This document shows, in pieces, positions 1-15,000 of a stretch of DNA of 64,000 bases. The notes beneath the pieces are model-generated. The model saw only the letters and a program-made list of their open reading frames with translations, had not been told where the DNA came from and did not search any database. Positions within the stretch are counted from its first letter, which is position 1, and every line of letters starts with the position of its first letter. Both the position numbers and the translations under genes were made by a program. Source of the DNA: Lagopus muta (taxonomy: Eukaryota; Chordata; Aves; Galliformes; Phasianidae); contig NC_064444.1 in assembly GCF_023343835.1 (NCBI RefSeq), forward strand, positions 5,881,219 to 5,945,218. The letters run 5' to 3'.

Positions 1-3000
1 ATTCTAATGTTAGAGAAGTAATAGCAGCAAAGGAAACATCAAAATGTTTGTGGGAGTTTTCACTTCATGAAACATTATCCTTTTTGTGTATTTAGTGGTG
101 GGTTGTTATTTTTTTTATTAGGGAACTTCCATATTTATAATGATATTCTAGATTATTTTGTATGCTTAGAAGAGTAAATGCAGGATCTAAATGAAGCATT
201 TGACTTCAAATATGGGCAGAGAAAGGTGTCATTTCTTCAAGTGAGGAATTTGTTTTCATCTAGCAGATAAAAGGAAAGTAACAGCTGCACAAGCCACTAT
301 TATAGTGTCACTACAGGAAAGGAAAAAAAAGGCTCAAGATGACACTTAGTATTAATAACAAGGTGCCAGCCTAATCTGATGTTACCAGATTATCCTCTTA
401 CTATGTTAGGAGTTATTAATGTGTTGGTTTTCTCCGTGTCCTCCCATATTGATACATGAAAGGCTTTTTGCCTTAAAGCTAAGATCACTGAAAGGCATGA
501 TGTGTCTTTGATGAAATTAAAGTCTCTGCCCCAGAGGAAGGTAAGGAGGTGTCACTCTTTTCCTAGCATGGGCCATATGGTTTTTCTTTTTTTCCTAGAA
601 TACTGTTGATATTTAAAAGCATGCACTGAAATTGGTGCTAAACAATGCATTCGGCAAAAGAATAAAAGATTTACAATATCTGAATTCTTTGAAGAGATTG
701 GGCAGTGCTAAAAAAAGGTATGTCGTGATGGCTTTGCCCTCACCAAAACACAGTACAGAGGGAAAGTGTTCTTCAGTCCTCTTTCTTGCCATGGGATTAC
801 AACTTGGCAAGACTGCAATCTTAGATGTAAGGTTTCTTCTGTTTTCTTTCGCATGCTCGTAACACTGAAAACTCATGCAGAAAATGGAAAAATATGTGAA
901 AATTAAAACACATGAGAAAATGATTCCTTTAGAGGAAAATACGGTATCAGCGGATATTTTATAATGATATCACAATGCGATCAGTTGCACTGCCCTCCTT
1001 TCAGGTTTAGGCTCTTAAACACAGCTTGATTTTGCTTTAGCAACTTACTACAGCAGAAAGCTCTGGCTCCGAGACAGGAGAATCACACTTGTATAACAAT
1101 ATTTAGAGCTGGCTAGACTTGCAGCATCTCCTATAGTGATTCAGAATGAAAAACGAGACTGATGATGCAGTGATCACTGCAAATTGAATTAATATGTGCC
1201 TTTCCACTCAAACACATTTGATGCACTGACCATGAGGCACAGTAATTAGAGTCTGCTGAAATGTATTTAGTGCTTTGATTCCACCAACTGCAATCACAGC
1301 TGAGTACCAAAGTATACTCCTGAATCTAAGCTGCAGTTGTTGCACTACCATTTGCAAACTAAGGAGTTGGTCAAGATATTATTAGTACATCATCACTACA
1401 AACTCACGACATAGGGTAACATTCACTGCCTAATACAAATACAAGGTACTAGCCTGATGTAGAAACATTATCAGATTACCCTCTTAGTTTTTTTAAAAAG
1501 AGTAAGTAATAACTGTGTTCCACAGATTTCAGGCTTTTCATCATTCCTACTGGCCCTACAGCAGTATGGGTCTGATACCATTACCACTGCATGAACAATG
1601 TACTCCTTTACCTCACTTCAGGCAGAAGGAGACAATGAATCCTCCTGCACACAAAACTAATCTGTAATCAGCATGCTTTTTTATAATATCAGTAGTCACC
1701 CACATGGACAAAAATATTCCACATTTAAAGACCTTCCAACATACCAACAAAGTAATTTTTGAAGCAGGTAGCCTAGTGTGAGGAAAAGGGGCCTACAGAT
1801 AAGATGATGACACGTCCTATATTTTCCACTGTCACTTTCATGACAGAATGGCAGTTCTGTTTTACATGTTATCATTGCTACACTTAACTGCTGTAAGTCC
1901 TACAGAAAGCACTTGTATCTTCTATTTTCTATAACCTGCTCTAAGTATGCTTTTTTTTTTTTTTTGCAACAACAAAAAGCTGAACAGAATTTTGATAGAA
2001 AAGTGCAACATGTACATGTTGTTCAACACACCAGATTTTGTAAGAATCTTCAGTTTTCATTCTACTTAATAATCAATCTGGAATAATCTACTGTGTAGAG
2101 CTGATGATACACAGACCCTCCAGGAGGATGCTAACTCTCAAATACAAATTGATCAGAACAAAGACAAGTGGCCAAATGCAAATTAAAGATTAGATTTGTA
2201 GCTATTGACAAAGAAGCAACCACAGAACTCAGCAAGTATGCACTGAATACTAATTCTGCTTTAAACTCTACTATTTCTGATGAAATACAATCCTACCAGA
2301 CACTTAGCTTTTTACTGCACAACAGAATTTAAGCATGCCCCATCTATAAATTATCTGGCATTTTAAACACTTGACAGCATGAACAAATAGCTACAAATCA
2401 GCAAGACTTACACAGCAGCTGATCTACTCTATGATTTTGTTCATCTCGTGAAGAATAATTCCTCAGTTAGACTTCCATCTGAAAATATCTGTGGGTTGTG
2501 TTATTGTTTTTCTTAGTTAAATCTTTCATCAATTACCATAATTAAATGGCCCTACCGTCCTACTTGAGAATATAATTTTCTTTAGTAGGCTTTATGGATA
2601 TAAATCTGGGATTAAAAAAAGTAACCTTCCTAAGCCAACACCAACTGATAATGCAGTGACACAAATAGTTCTACGCCATAGGAATAGTCCATAGTCTAGA
2701 ACCTGAAGTCCTTTGAATCAATAATTGGATGCACTGAAGAAAATTAAGTCACTTCCAATTCCACCCAGAGCAAGTTCTGTCCCACTGCTGAATTTACTCG
2801 AGCAGACTGTACTGAAGAGGCAGGGTAATCCTAATCCTAAACAAAAGCCCATGAACCTAGGAGTCCTTTTACCGACTTCCAGAGCATTTGGATAAGGAAC
2901 AAAAAGACAAATCAGAATGCTGGAAGAGGTTATATCCTAATTGGAATGACCTCCTTGACACACAGACAAGCCTTCACTGCTCAACACAAATAATAGGAAG

Positions 3001-5901
3001 GTAAGTCTCTGTAACAATTCTTGAACACAACCTTGAATATTAATCAGCAATCAACGAGACATCACTTCATCTGCTCTACAATTTGACAGGGACATGGGAT
3101 TTGTTTTATGATATGCTTTCGGATGAAACCCAATTCTGAATTAATATTTGCAGAAAGAATACATGAAAATAAACACAGATGCCAAGTTAATAAAGCATGA
3201 CAAGCCTTTCATATGTAGATAAAAACTTTTCTGTATGTGATGACACAACTAGGTATTTAATATTAAGCATTAGGAATGGTGTCCCATGGTTAAGGCTCCT
3301 TTGAAATTTTTCCTTTTTATGTCAATTAATGGATTTGACCTCAACTCCCTGAGCCAATTTCTAGTCAGAAGACAAGTGCATTCTTCCATGAGCCTTTGGA
3401 GAGGGTGACATTCTGCCACAAAAAGCTAGTCAAAACATTCCTTTCCAAATGCCATGCTGGAAGTCCATGTCTGTCACTCTCACTCAAACACAATTATTCT
3501 CAGTGCTCCTAAGGTCAGGATATTTCCTCAGGAAACAGCAGTGGTAAAAATTGTGGTTGTACTGCTTGCTATCTAATGAACAAGACTGAGAACAATCAAA
3601 TGAACGTGGACATTTCAGGAAAATCGGTCTTACTCAGTAGGGAAGGAAAAGCGACCAAATGTCAGAGTACATGGCCAGAGGATGTTACAGTTACATTTAA
3701 AAAAGAAAAAAAAACTTCTCAGAACAAAAACATGCACCAACCTTTCCTAACTCTGACTCCAATTAGTCCTCAGCTATGACACACTTTTCTGTGCATCATA
3801 TTAACTTCATCTTGAGAATATGACCTAAGTTACTTTTATACTTACAAAAATGTATACCAAAATGATCACGCCCAGAATAAATAATAATTCAGAAATACTT
3901 TGCAATTGATTTTTGACATCTCTGGTTCTGTTACATCCCTGAATATATAGCCAATAATTTCGTTGTAAATTGCCCAGATAGCTCATGAAAAATGAGCAGG
4001 CGTGATAAATGAGTCTAGTTTTCTAGACTGCACTCTTTAACAGATGTATTTACACATTTTACAATCTAATGCTAGGGATGGTACATGGTACTGCCAAATG
4101 TTAGATGAAATGTTATCAAACAAAAGTCTCCCAGCAAATTCTCATCATGTTTGCTATTAAGATCAGCCTACCAAGTGTAATTTTTCATGTTCTAGCCTGA
4201 AATATCTTAAGGACACTGTTACTATTTTTCCTTTTTTTAGGATCAAATTCAAGAAGTATATGAACAAGAAATTGCAGAATGCCTATCTAGCCTTGTGCCA
4301 CTTGAATTCTTTAAATGCTTTGTAAGGTTATTTACTAAGTAAATAATGGAAACCACATTGAAAACCAAAATGTGAATGCAGTTCTACTTTAGAGTGCTCT
4401 TAAAACGCTCTCCCATTCAGACAAGGACAGAGTGTTTTTATCTTGCTCGAGCTCTGAGCCAGATGCTTTTAACCACAACATCTGATTTCTCTCCAATAGT
4501 TAGCCATTTTAGTGCAATCGCTGAGCTGAGTGCCACTCTTCATGTCACTGGCTGGTAAAGCTACAGCACTACTTAGTTGCTTGTTAATGACAATGTAAGC
4601 AGACATTTTGAACAAACAGTAACAGATTCTTCAGGAAAGATACAGATCAAGGCTTCCTGGTGAAGTTGTAATTCCTCTCTGTTTTGCTGGAGAGGAAAAA
4701 ACAGAGTCCATACACTGCTGGATCATTTGCATCTCCTGGGAAACATGAAGTGCTATGTTGGGGCACATTAGGAGCAGTTGTACAGATAGGATGAAGATGC
4801 TCACAGCTCCCTTACAAGCATGACCTGGGGCAGTATGCACCTTCTCATAACACCTAGCCATGCACCTTGAAGCCTCAGTGAACTTTGCAGCGCATCCTGC
4901 TCCATGAACAGTCTAAGGCTATGGAGCCCCAACACAGTCCAGTATTCTTTCCTGTATCTATCACAAGTTCTTCAGTGCCACCTGAATAATCAACAAGTTG
5001 GCCTCCAAACGCTAACTGCAGGCTATCTGGAACTGTAATACATTAATAATAATAATGCATTTTGTTATGTCTGATGGTTACTGTTTCCTCACGGATGCAT
5101 GATAATACAAGCTGATGTACTAAGACAGCCAGAATTTTGTTACAGCACCTTCTGAAGAGAAACCGTGCAACTACCATTCACATTCTGCATTCTTAAGTGA
5201 TCACAAACCTTAACAACATGAGCACACTTAGCAGACAAATAAAACTGAATCTAGTGGTGCTGCTATAATCATGGCATTTCTTTGTACATTAATATCTGCT
5301 CGTACCTCTGAAAACATTTAGGTTCATTTACTGTCATTTTAAGTATAAGCGTTTCAGGTGATAAAAGTTGTCTTTGGTCAAGGGGCTTGTCACTATACAG
5401 GCTATGATCAGATTAGTTTGTTTGCATTTCTCTAAGGAGAACTGAGTAATTAGAAGGGAAAAAAAATAAAATCACTGGAGCATTAACTTACATTTAAGAG
5501 AATTCTGATTCAACTTTCTGTAATACGTGTTCAGTACTTTCCTGAAAAGCTTCAAGCTCGTGAGGTTTGCAAGCACAAACCAGAAGTAAAGCTTACGTAC
5601 TTGATCTTCTCCTCAAAGTAGGTTTTGTTTTCAATTACAATATCTGCATTTCATGCTGCACTAGTTAGTCGCAAATTTCATGTGCTTAGGAATCACCAAC
5701 AATTTTCTAAGATTGAAAACTCACATTTTCTTAGTATTTTGAAGAATGTTGCACAGAGAGTTTGGAACTCCAGAAATATTTACTAAAGAAATCTGTGAAT
5801 GCAGATTTAAAACCAATTTTGCATCCAACAATGCATATACATTTAAAAAAAAAACAAACAAAAAAAACCCTCAACAGGTGGAAATAAATTTTTGCTCCTA
5901 C
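1..5901 (-). other. VAT1L intron 7, partial
   Basis: AT-rich intronic sequence with a poly(T) run near 1951-1967. It was searched on the minus strand for the remaining VAT1L exons (VKEAMQRIHDRG, GKLILDVEK); none was found. Short open frames here look like chance. Confidence 0.75.
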
Positions 5902-6096
5902 CTCTTCCAAAGCCCATAATGAATCAACTACAGGCTTGATCTTCTTACTGTTATATAGATTTAGGAGTTTGTCCATCACAATCTTGACCAGGCTACCTCG
6001 ATTCTGTTTGAAAAGTAGGTTCAACAGAGAAAATCCAGCAATAACTTTGTTCTCCTCATACAGCTTGATAGGATTCACTTTCTCAACCTGCCACCA
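5902..6096 (-). CDS. VAT1L: VAT1L coding exon 7 (last exon inside the window)
   Basis: 65 codons from WWQVEKVNPIKLYEENKVI to VVDSLWALEE. The middle (NRGSLVKIVMDKLLNLYNS) is the most diverged part compared with human; the flanks are near-identical. Acceptor cctttccag, donor GAG|gtagga. The family continues with VKEAMQRIHDRG, which must be encoded further left. Confidence 0.96.
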
Positions 6097-9000
6097 CTGG
6101 AAAGGAAAAAACAGCAGCAAGGTAGAGAAACAATCTTCAGAAATTATACTAAAAAGTTGACAAAGAAAACTATCTATGCAGATATGCTACATGACTCATC
6201 TGTCAGTTCTCAAATAGCAGCCAAGACAAGTGGTAAGGATTTTATTTAACAGGCTAAAAAGCAGGTAGCTAATGACTGACATGCAGAAATAAAACTCATT
6301 TTTGTGTCAAGCTTTAGGACTCGACACTAGAAATAATCATCTCCCATCCTTTGAAAGCAGCTCTTGACTGTTCTCAAAACAATGAAACCATACACTGCTT
6401 ATCCAGCTTTGTTTTTACAGATGTATGTCTGGTAGATAACAGTTTAAATATGCATCATACACAGATTCAATTCCTGTATAGCTGTCATATCAGAATAAAA
6501 CGTGTCAGACCACAGTGCAGCCATAAAACTTCTATTTAGCAACATCATTCAGAGAAGACTGAGGTTAGAAGAAAGCAGAGTGGAATCACAGTGCTGGGAC
6601 ACTTACTGATTTTGCAAAACTGAAGAAGCTTTTTGTCTCCCCAGTAACCACGTTAGATGAACCTGTAAAAGATGAGTACACAGACAAGACTAACTACACG
6701 CTGACGATCAAACCATTTATTGTAAGTAGATTTTTTTCTATTCCAAGACAATTTCTTTCAGAGCCAGGAACAGGTTAAGTGCTATTAGTCATTCTGATAC
6801 CATTCTCTTCTGCAGCTCTTCATTTATTCCCAATAAAATAACATTCATCTCTATAAATACACAGGATTGATCACCACAGTGGTATCCTCTCTTCCATCAA
6901 CAGGTAAATATATCCGACCATCAAAGGTCAGACTACCACAAGTCTGAACATACACATATTGTTCATTTCAACCTGATAACAAACACAACAGAAATTCACT
7001 GGCAGGGACTACATAACAAACAGGTTGGGTTTGTACACTCCAAGTAGATACTTGAGTGACAGTGTTCCCTCATTGTTACTGCCACTGGATGTGAGACCAA
7101 GGAAGCAGAAATGCTTTTCAGTGATGCCATTGCACTTCCCACTACAACAGAGATATATTCTTCATTTGCAGAATTGAGCAATCCCTTCAGCTGACTCCTG
7201 TAAGCTGACTGTGGTGGCATTACCAATAAACAACAAGGCAACCTGGCAGAACTGCAGGCAAGATGTGCTTACTCAGTATGTGAAGCACTCAGTGTGCAAT
7301 TCGGAATTTGGTAACAGAAACCCAGGCTTGAATTCCTCAAAGTCATGCCAACAGAAATGACAGATTTCTCTCTGAAAGCCTCCCCTAAGGTTCCCTCCTG
7401 CTCTGTGTTAGAGCTGCTAGGCCTCAGTGTGATTCTTGTGGTGCAAAGAATGAGAGATTCACGCTTGCTCCTAAGCTCTTCTTGCAGAATTCAGCATTTA
7501 ATTATCTGAAACACATTTATTTTCTGATTTTTTCTTTTAAGAATTTCTTTGTATTAGCTATTGTTTCTCAATAATTTAGCCTATGCTTATCTACTCCAAA
7601 ATCCTTGACTGGAAATGGTTGAATCAAGAGAATATCACGTGGTAGCCACTCATATAAATATCCAGTTTTGGAATGAGTGGCTGAGATGATTTTAAGCTTA
7701 GTGAAGTTTTAGTTTTGAAAGATGTACCTGCTTTCACTCACCATATAAAATGTAGGTCCCAAGTGGCTTGAGAAGGCTGAGGCCTTTCCCGGTATTTTCT
7801 CCACACAGACAATCCAAAACAATATCTACCCCTTCTGCTGAGATTCTGAAAAAACAAGAAAGAAGCCTCACTTTGCAATAGGATTCATAGGAATTTAAGT
7901 CTTGCAGTGATCCTTTGAGAAATGTATTGCTGTGCCCAACTAAATAAGTCAGTATTTTAACAGATAGAAGATACAGGAAAACGCATTTTCTCTTATTTAT
8001 CTGACAAGTAAAACAAAAAAGACTTTTTTTTTCACTAAGATTTTCTTATTAATTCCACAGTTTTGTCACCTTTATTGATATCGCTATCTAAAAGCATAGG
8101 CAACAGGCAAATAGGCAAACTGAAACAAAAAAAGGTATTTGAAAGCATATAAATGGAAACAGAAGCACACAAAGCATACAGGATTTCTGAAGGCAACAGG
8201 ATAATTCTAATCTAAATGCAAACAAACAAAACCTGAGGATCTGAAACTAAAACAGACATCACATGCTCTGCTATCAGTCCCTGGCAGAAGACAGAAGCAC
8301 AGGCAGATGGAGTCACACCAGAGAGCTCCTCTAAAACTTGGATAACTTACAGATTCATTGAAAACTTCTTACTCTGTAAAGCTACAGTGAGCTACTACAT
8401 ACAGAGATAACTGGAATTTTCTGGTCACATCTGTATTCTTCTTCCCACTGTATTTACTTTGCAAATCTTATGCTGCTTATAAAGAAAGAAAGAGATGCTT
8501 GCTATTTTGTTCCTTGTCTAAGGATCTAAGTTGTTTTCTTGAATAATTCCAGCTCCTGAACTCAACAGGGTAATCTCTTCCCGTAGATACGATCAGCCCA
8601 GTGTTTTTCATGGTATTTTGCCAGACGGTATATAACACTTACTTGAGAAAAACAAAAATACCTTTTTACTTCTTGCACATAGTCTGCATTTCTGTCGAAC
8701 AGGTGAGTTACTGAGTCTTTGATTGCTTCATGTTTGAAAGATGAAGCTGTTCCAAAAACAGTAACATTGGGAATGGTTGAACAGAGCTGAGCAACAGCTT
8801 GACCCTGCAAGCACATTATAATGTTAGTTCACTGATATGGAAACTGGTAGACAGACTTTGCAGTTACCAATTCATTTGTGACAGGGCAAAATCCAACACC
8901 AAACATGCAAGCACTTCCCAAACTAATTTCCTACCAGTGTAGTGCAATTCAGTCATAGGAAAAAAACACACTTAAATCAGATGGATATCCTGAAGACAAA

Positions 9001-12000
9001 GTAATTACAAAGATTAAACGAATTCATTCTATCAAGAATTGTATTGGAAAGGAGTTCTTGTTCTCTTAACAAAGGCAGGGTAATTTAGCGGAAATTGCAT
9101 GAATTTACAAGGAACATAAAAAACGATTGCTGGAAGAGAACATCAGAAATATTTCACACTTTCTACTCTGCCTTTTTCCCAGAGACCCTTGAGTAACATC
9201 GGCACTCCATACCTCAGAATAATTGTGGCTGCTTCCATGTGTGATTCTAACCTCCTCTGTTCACAAGAAGGCCTCACAGCACTTTATGCCATAACAAAAC
9301 TTACAGCAGATAACTGTTTCTGATACTTAGATACAGCTTCTATTCCTCAGATTCCTGTGGTCCAGTACAACATATAATCTACTTTTTTTTTAAGGGATCA
9401 CATTTTCTTCTTGTTTCAGTAGGAGATACCAGTTTAGCGTGGCAAATCTTGCACAGTACAGCAAATCTGTTTTCCCTCTTCTTAATAACAACCATTATTA
9501 TTACTGATGTTTCAGAATGCAGAAATAGCCATGAGTCACACTATCAGGCTCACTGAGCCCAGTGCCCCATCTCCAAAACCAATCAGTAGGGAAGAGGAGA
9601 AAATGGCCTTGAGCACACACAGGGGAATGGTTCTCCTAGTGTATCCTCTCAGTTCCATGGCTTCTACAGTGTAAGCTTATGCTCCCCTGTGCCTATGTTC
9701 AAATGAGCTTGCAGGAATTTCTTGGTGTAAATAAAACGCACTTCACATTATGGTTTTAATTTCTGAGATCTGAAACAGAACCCCGCTTTCTTTCTACTGC
9801 CATGATGGAAATTACACCGCTGAGAAAGAGAAGTTCATTGTGCTCCATGACAGCCTGAACTTCCATCTACACACACATACACATGCATCCACTGATACAC
9901 ACAGGTGTAAAACTGCATAACTATCCCTCAGTTAAAGAAACAAATTCCACTCCTCACTGCAACCACATTATTCCACTGGAAATAGTAGGGTTACATGGAT
10001 ATGCCCAGAAGCAAGAAACAGCACTGTGATTCAGGAAATAACATCTAGCTGAATTTAGCAGATTCTTACTTACACTTACAGCCTTATGACTTATTGTCAT
10101 TTGTAAACAGCATGCATGACCAGTAAAATCATCCATGGATAAACACATTTCAGCACATTCAAACCAGAAACTCTGATTATTACTATGTAAATACCAGTAA
10201 TCAGTGCTTGGCTTTTATTTACAATAGAATAATTGGGTAATCCTGCATACCCTGGGGTCTTGGCATCTTCCCATTTAATGCTGACTGTAATTGCTAGTGA
10301 CAGTCATCAAAGCTGAACATCTCAAGAGGACAACAGTAGTATTTTTATATGGTGGCATGCAAACAGAGTTAGTCAGTAAACAGCTACACAGCAAGAGCAG
10401 TTTCTTTGACCTTTGGGCAGATACCAACAGGTTAAGAGAAGGGAATGAGAGAGGATGCATTCCAATTCGTTCTTTACGGGTGACAAGTGGAAATAGCAGA
10501 ACAAATTGAACACGTCCAGCAGCTCAGAGAAACTTACAGCAGGACCCAGATCTGCATGTAGATTTGTAGCACGATAATCCAATACCAAACATAAATGACC
10601 TTTCCTTTTTAAAATCATCCACTGTTTTCCTGGATTTGAATCCTTAAGTTAATAGAAATCATAGGCAAATGTCTTCCTGGGGAAGACATCGCAAGATGAG
10701 ATGTTTTCTAGTAGCACAGTTTCTCTCTTCTCATGCTGTCTTTCCTATTTCTTATCAGCTCGGTCGGAAGCCTCCAAAAACACAGAATTACAAGAAAAAA
10801 CAATCTGACTTCTGTATCTCTTTTTTCTCAGCTATTTTCTCTAGTAATCAACTTCTCATTTTCTACGCCTTCCAGAAAATCATTACCCACAGTAAATTAC
10901 ATGTCTACATTAGTATTTTATAACATATGCTAGTTGAGTGAAATTCTGACATTATTGATCTATTCTTTAATTAGTTTTCTGCACTTTCAGTGTAAGTCAG
11001 GAATACAAGGGATAATGAATGTATCCTGAATCAAAGACGGTGTATGTTTGAAAGGTCAAATATTAGAGCAGGAAATGTTTTTTATCCTAATTAACATTTA
11101 ACTAAACGACCGTCAGATGAATAGGAGAAATGCATAAAAAACATCACAATGTACATAACCTATTTTCTTCCTTTCACCCCCCATAGAGATAAGCTTATCT
11201 AAGATCTTACATGAGAATACTTTCCAGCTTTCTGTGGATACTTAAGCCCTAAAACTGACTCACATGACCAGTATTTTTCATAACTGGATGAACAAGATCA
11301 CTGAACTATTCTGTGACAATTCCATGAAACGTTCTTCTACAGCTTTCTGAAGCTAACCTTGGTTTGCACTTATTTTGGTGCAAAGTGTTCCTAACATTTG
11401 AATTTCAAAAATACAGGAATAAAGGCTGATACTGGACTTAGCAAGATTTCCTCACCTAAATGGGAGAACTCAACTCACCCTACAAACTTGAATGTTTCAC
11501 TAATTTCTGAGGAATTCGACTAAGCTCCAGAACAGCACTGCAGCTATGCAAGTTGCTCTTAAATCTCTCTTCTTAATCCCTCAAGTCATTTAGCTACTTT
11601 TGGATTAGCAGCTTTCGTTTTAGAGGGCTATACATGTTAATTGCAAGTGTGAGGGGCCCCAGCTTCAGAATGCCCACAGTTTACAAAAGAAGCATGCAGA
11701 AGGAGTTTTGCAGCTGGAAGGAAAACCATCCTCTTCTCTGGGCCATGGAGATGTAGGTGGGCTCTCCTTGCTGACTGTGACTCCCCACTGCACTCGCCCT
11801 GACCACAGGGAGGGAAGATGATAAAGGGCAAAAAAAGTAATTATCATATAGATAATTACTTTTATGTTTAAGGAGATCTAGCTGCTTTTGAATTAACTGA
11901 TCAATTGCTTCACTGAAGTGATAGACACGGTTACAAATTATTTCCTTACAAGGGAATTAATCTGCTTTAAAATCTATATCCGAGGACTGCTCCAAAAGTA

Positions 12001-15000
12001 ATGTCTCCTATTTTATTATCTCAGCCCATGGCATTAGAAATGGATGTTGCTGGCATGACAGTGGAGCTAGCTCCTTGTTGGCAAAAATGCACAGCTAATG
12101 GTGGTGACTACACTAAAAAACAGCATTTTGTAGCTGAGAATTTGCTCTATTAATAATGTTATTGTGCTCTTTATACCTGTTGTAGTTTCCATGGAAATCA
12201 ATAGAAGGCATTACATACAGAGCAATCCAGCTATGTGCACACACACAGTTTATCATACAGAACTGTACACTGACAAGCAGCTTGGGTTACAGTGTTCTAT
12301 GGAAGCAAAGCAAGTCTTGTGTACTGGACTCAGCACAAGAGCATCTCACATCTCACTAGCTTCAAAGTCTGTCTGACAGATTCATTTTCAAGGGCTCCTG
12401 ACAATTTATGACATCGGTGTATTGAACCTAATCTAAATGTGATTATTATAGAATCTATTTATCTATTTGAAGTGAATACACTTCTGTAAGCTTTAGTTCC
12501 AGTAAAAAAACCTGAAATTTTTATACATTTGTTTGCTTTAAAACCCAACTTTAAACCTGCAGGATCAGAAACTTCTCATGCTGAGATAGTCATATAAAAC
12601 AGAGGAAAAGCAGATTTTATATTAAAAAAAAAGAAACAGACCACTTTGTTCATTTAAGCAATTTCAAAGTTAAAACCATGGAAATATCACAGGCATTGAA
12701 AAGTCAGTATGAAAAGCATGACTACACAAAAATTTACTAATCTAATCAGCTTATTAATACTAACTTAACAGTGGCTGAATTATAAATAAATTACTGAATT
12801 TCTGAAAGGTTCTGACCAAAAGGCACAAGAGAGACCAGTTTGCACTGATGTACAGCAGTCACACATCAGTAGTCCTTCACGCACTCTTTCTGCTCTATAT
12901 ACTTTGCTATGATATAACCTGAGCCGAGCCTTACAGCAGGAACGAACAAACCATCTACAAAACAACACCCAGCAAAACAGCATCTATGAGAATCAATAGC
13001 ATCGGTAAGAAATGATCACTTCTGGAGGATATTTTTGCAGCCTGAGGTGCTATGGCATTTCGAAACTCACTCAGACTTATACTTGCACACAAAAGCTGTC
13101 TGGAACTGAACATGAAGATAACTCACACTTCCAAAATGCACTGCTGCCACATGCCCATATTTGAAGGTGGCACGAAGTACACAAAGAGTAAGAAAACTGC
13201 AAGAGAGGATGTCTACAGATCTCCCGGCATCAAGGAGAACTTTTTTGTGGTGTCAGGAGAAGCTAGCTGCACAGTACTTCATCTCCTGAGGGTGTTAATT
13301 TTCTGGTACAGCAGAGGAAATTGGAAACCAAGAACTCAAGTGAACATTGCAGAGTGGACAAACAAAGCAAGTGTTAAGGCAGCATCCGTTACACTCAGTG
13401 CACCACAGAAAGTTTTGGAGGAGAGGCAGCAGGAGGTGAGGTGAGGTAACAATCTCTTTTTATCCTAAGACTGACTTTCTGCACAAATCAGCAGGGAATG
13501 CTTTCTCCTTCTTCCATGAAAAATTGTGATGTTTGGGTGCAACCAAAACTCATGGCTGTGTCTACATCTGGTGTAAACCCTCTGCACTAAAGGGAGCCAG
13601 CATCCACCTGCCACAGTTCTTGCTCAGAGCACACAAACTCCATCAGAAAAGGCAGAACAGCCGAGGAAGAGTGCAGCAGTGGCAGCCTGTGAGGTGATTC
13701 AGTAGGGGACTTGGGGAAAAGGACAAATCCTCTGGGGAGAGCAGAAAGAAAGGCCTTCAGACACCACAGCCTGCTTTGGTCAGGGAAATTGCTTTTTGTG
13801 TACGGCTTGCCAAGCTTTTGTGTTTGATTAACAGATTACGCTCTGAGGCAGCGTCTGGAAATAGACTCAGACATGGCACTGGGACTTTCCTGTGCTGCTG
13901 AGGGAGCATATCCATTGCTTTAGAGGCATTCACATGGCACAGGGCATCACGGTGTAAAGACACCCTGTCTGGCTTCAAATGAGTCAGCTAGGATACTGAA
14001 AGCAGCTACACATGGCTTTGTGTGGGCTGATTTATTCTCTTCCTTTTCAGACGGAGAAGAAATAGGAGAAAAGCACTTGGGGGTGTATTTATTAAGTGCA
14101 GAATACCTATGAACTACTGAGAAGAAAACAGCAAGTGTTCTGGAAGGTACTGGATAAAGTTTTCATCAGATCGGGAAGCTGTGATGCCACTGTGCAATAT
14201 ACCAGTTGAGATGATCAGAAAAATGGAGTAAATTCCAATAACACATATTCAAGAAGAACTAACTCAAATACAAGTCAAGAGTGCTATTTAATGTACTCCT
14301 ACCTGCTACATGCAGACAGACCTAAATTCAATCAGCCCATACAATGTTGAAAAGCATGGGGGATGCTGAGAGATCTGTTTTAGAAGGCTGGCTTTCAGAC
14401 TGCCCACTGCTGCTTTGTAGTCACTCAGCTCAAAGCCCAGGAAATACTTCGTGTGGAGTACTGTGAGTAGGATGCTCAATGAAACAGACATCTGACCTTA
14501 TTATAGAAACTGAGTGTGCACGAGCAAACTTGCTTTCAACGTGAAAAAATACAGGCCAAGGAAAGGTTTGATCATGAGCGTTTTTCTAACCATATATACA
14601 TACTACCAAAGAGATATGAAGGAACTGTCTCAGGATGAAAAAACAGTTAATTTAAATGAAAGAGCCAGAGAAGATACAGAGATACATTAACTGGTTACAA
14701 ATTAAATCTGGAAATTGAGGAAAACTTCTCATACTGCAAAACAGAGCAGGGAAAATTTGAAGGGATAAATGCAGAGTTGTTTTGGTCTTTGTTTGTTTTT
14801 TTTTTTTCTCTTTTAGGAAGAGATTTGATCATTCTTTCGAAGGAATTCCTGTGATACCATGAGATCAGCTGCTAAAGAGTGCCACTTCTTTGTCAGATAG
14901 ATGTGATTCATTTTGGAACACATCCTCAAATATTTGCAATTTATGCAGGGGAGACAAAATAAAAATTAAGGGCTCCTGCCAAGCAGTAACCCCTCCTGCC

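Noticed and set aside
1..5900. Remaining VAT1L exons (human residues 359-419)
   Set aside because: Searched for VKEAMQRIHD, GKLILDVEK and the acidic tail on the minus strand; nothing matched.
13052..13444. 130-codon plus-strand frame in VAT1L intron 3
   Set aside because: No domain, no splice context, and its length is near chance for this amount of sequence.
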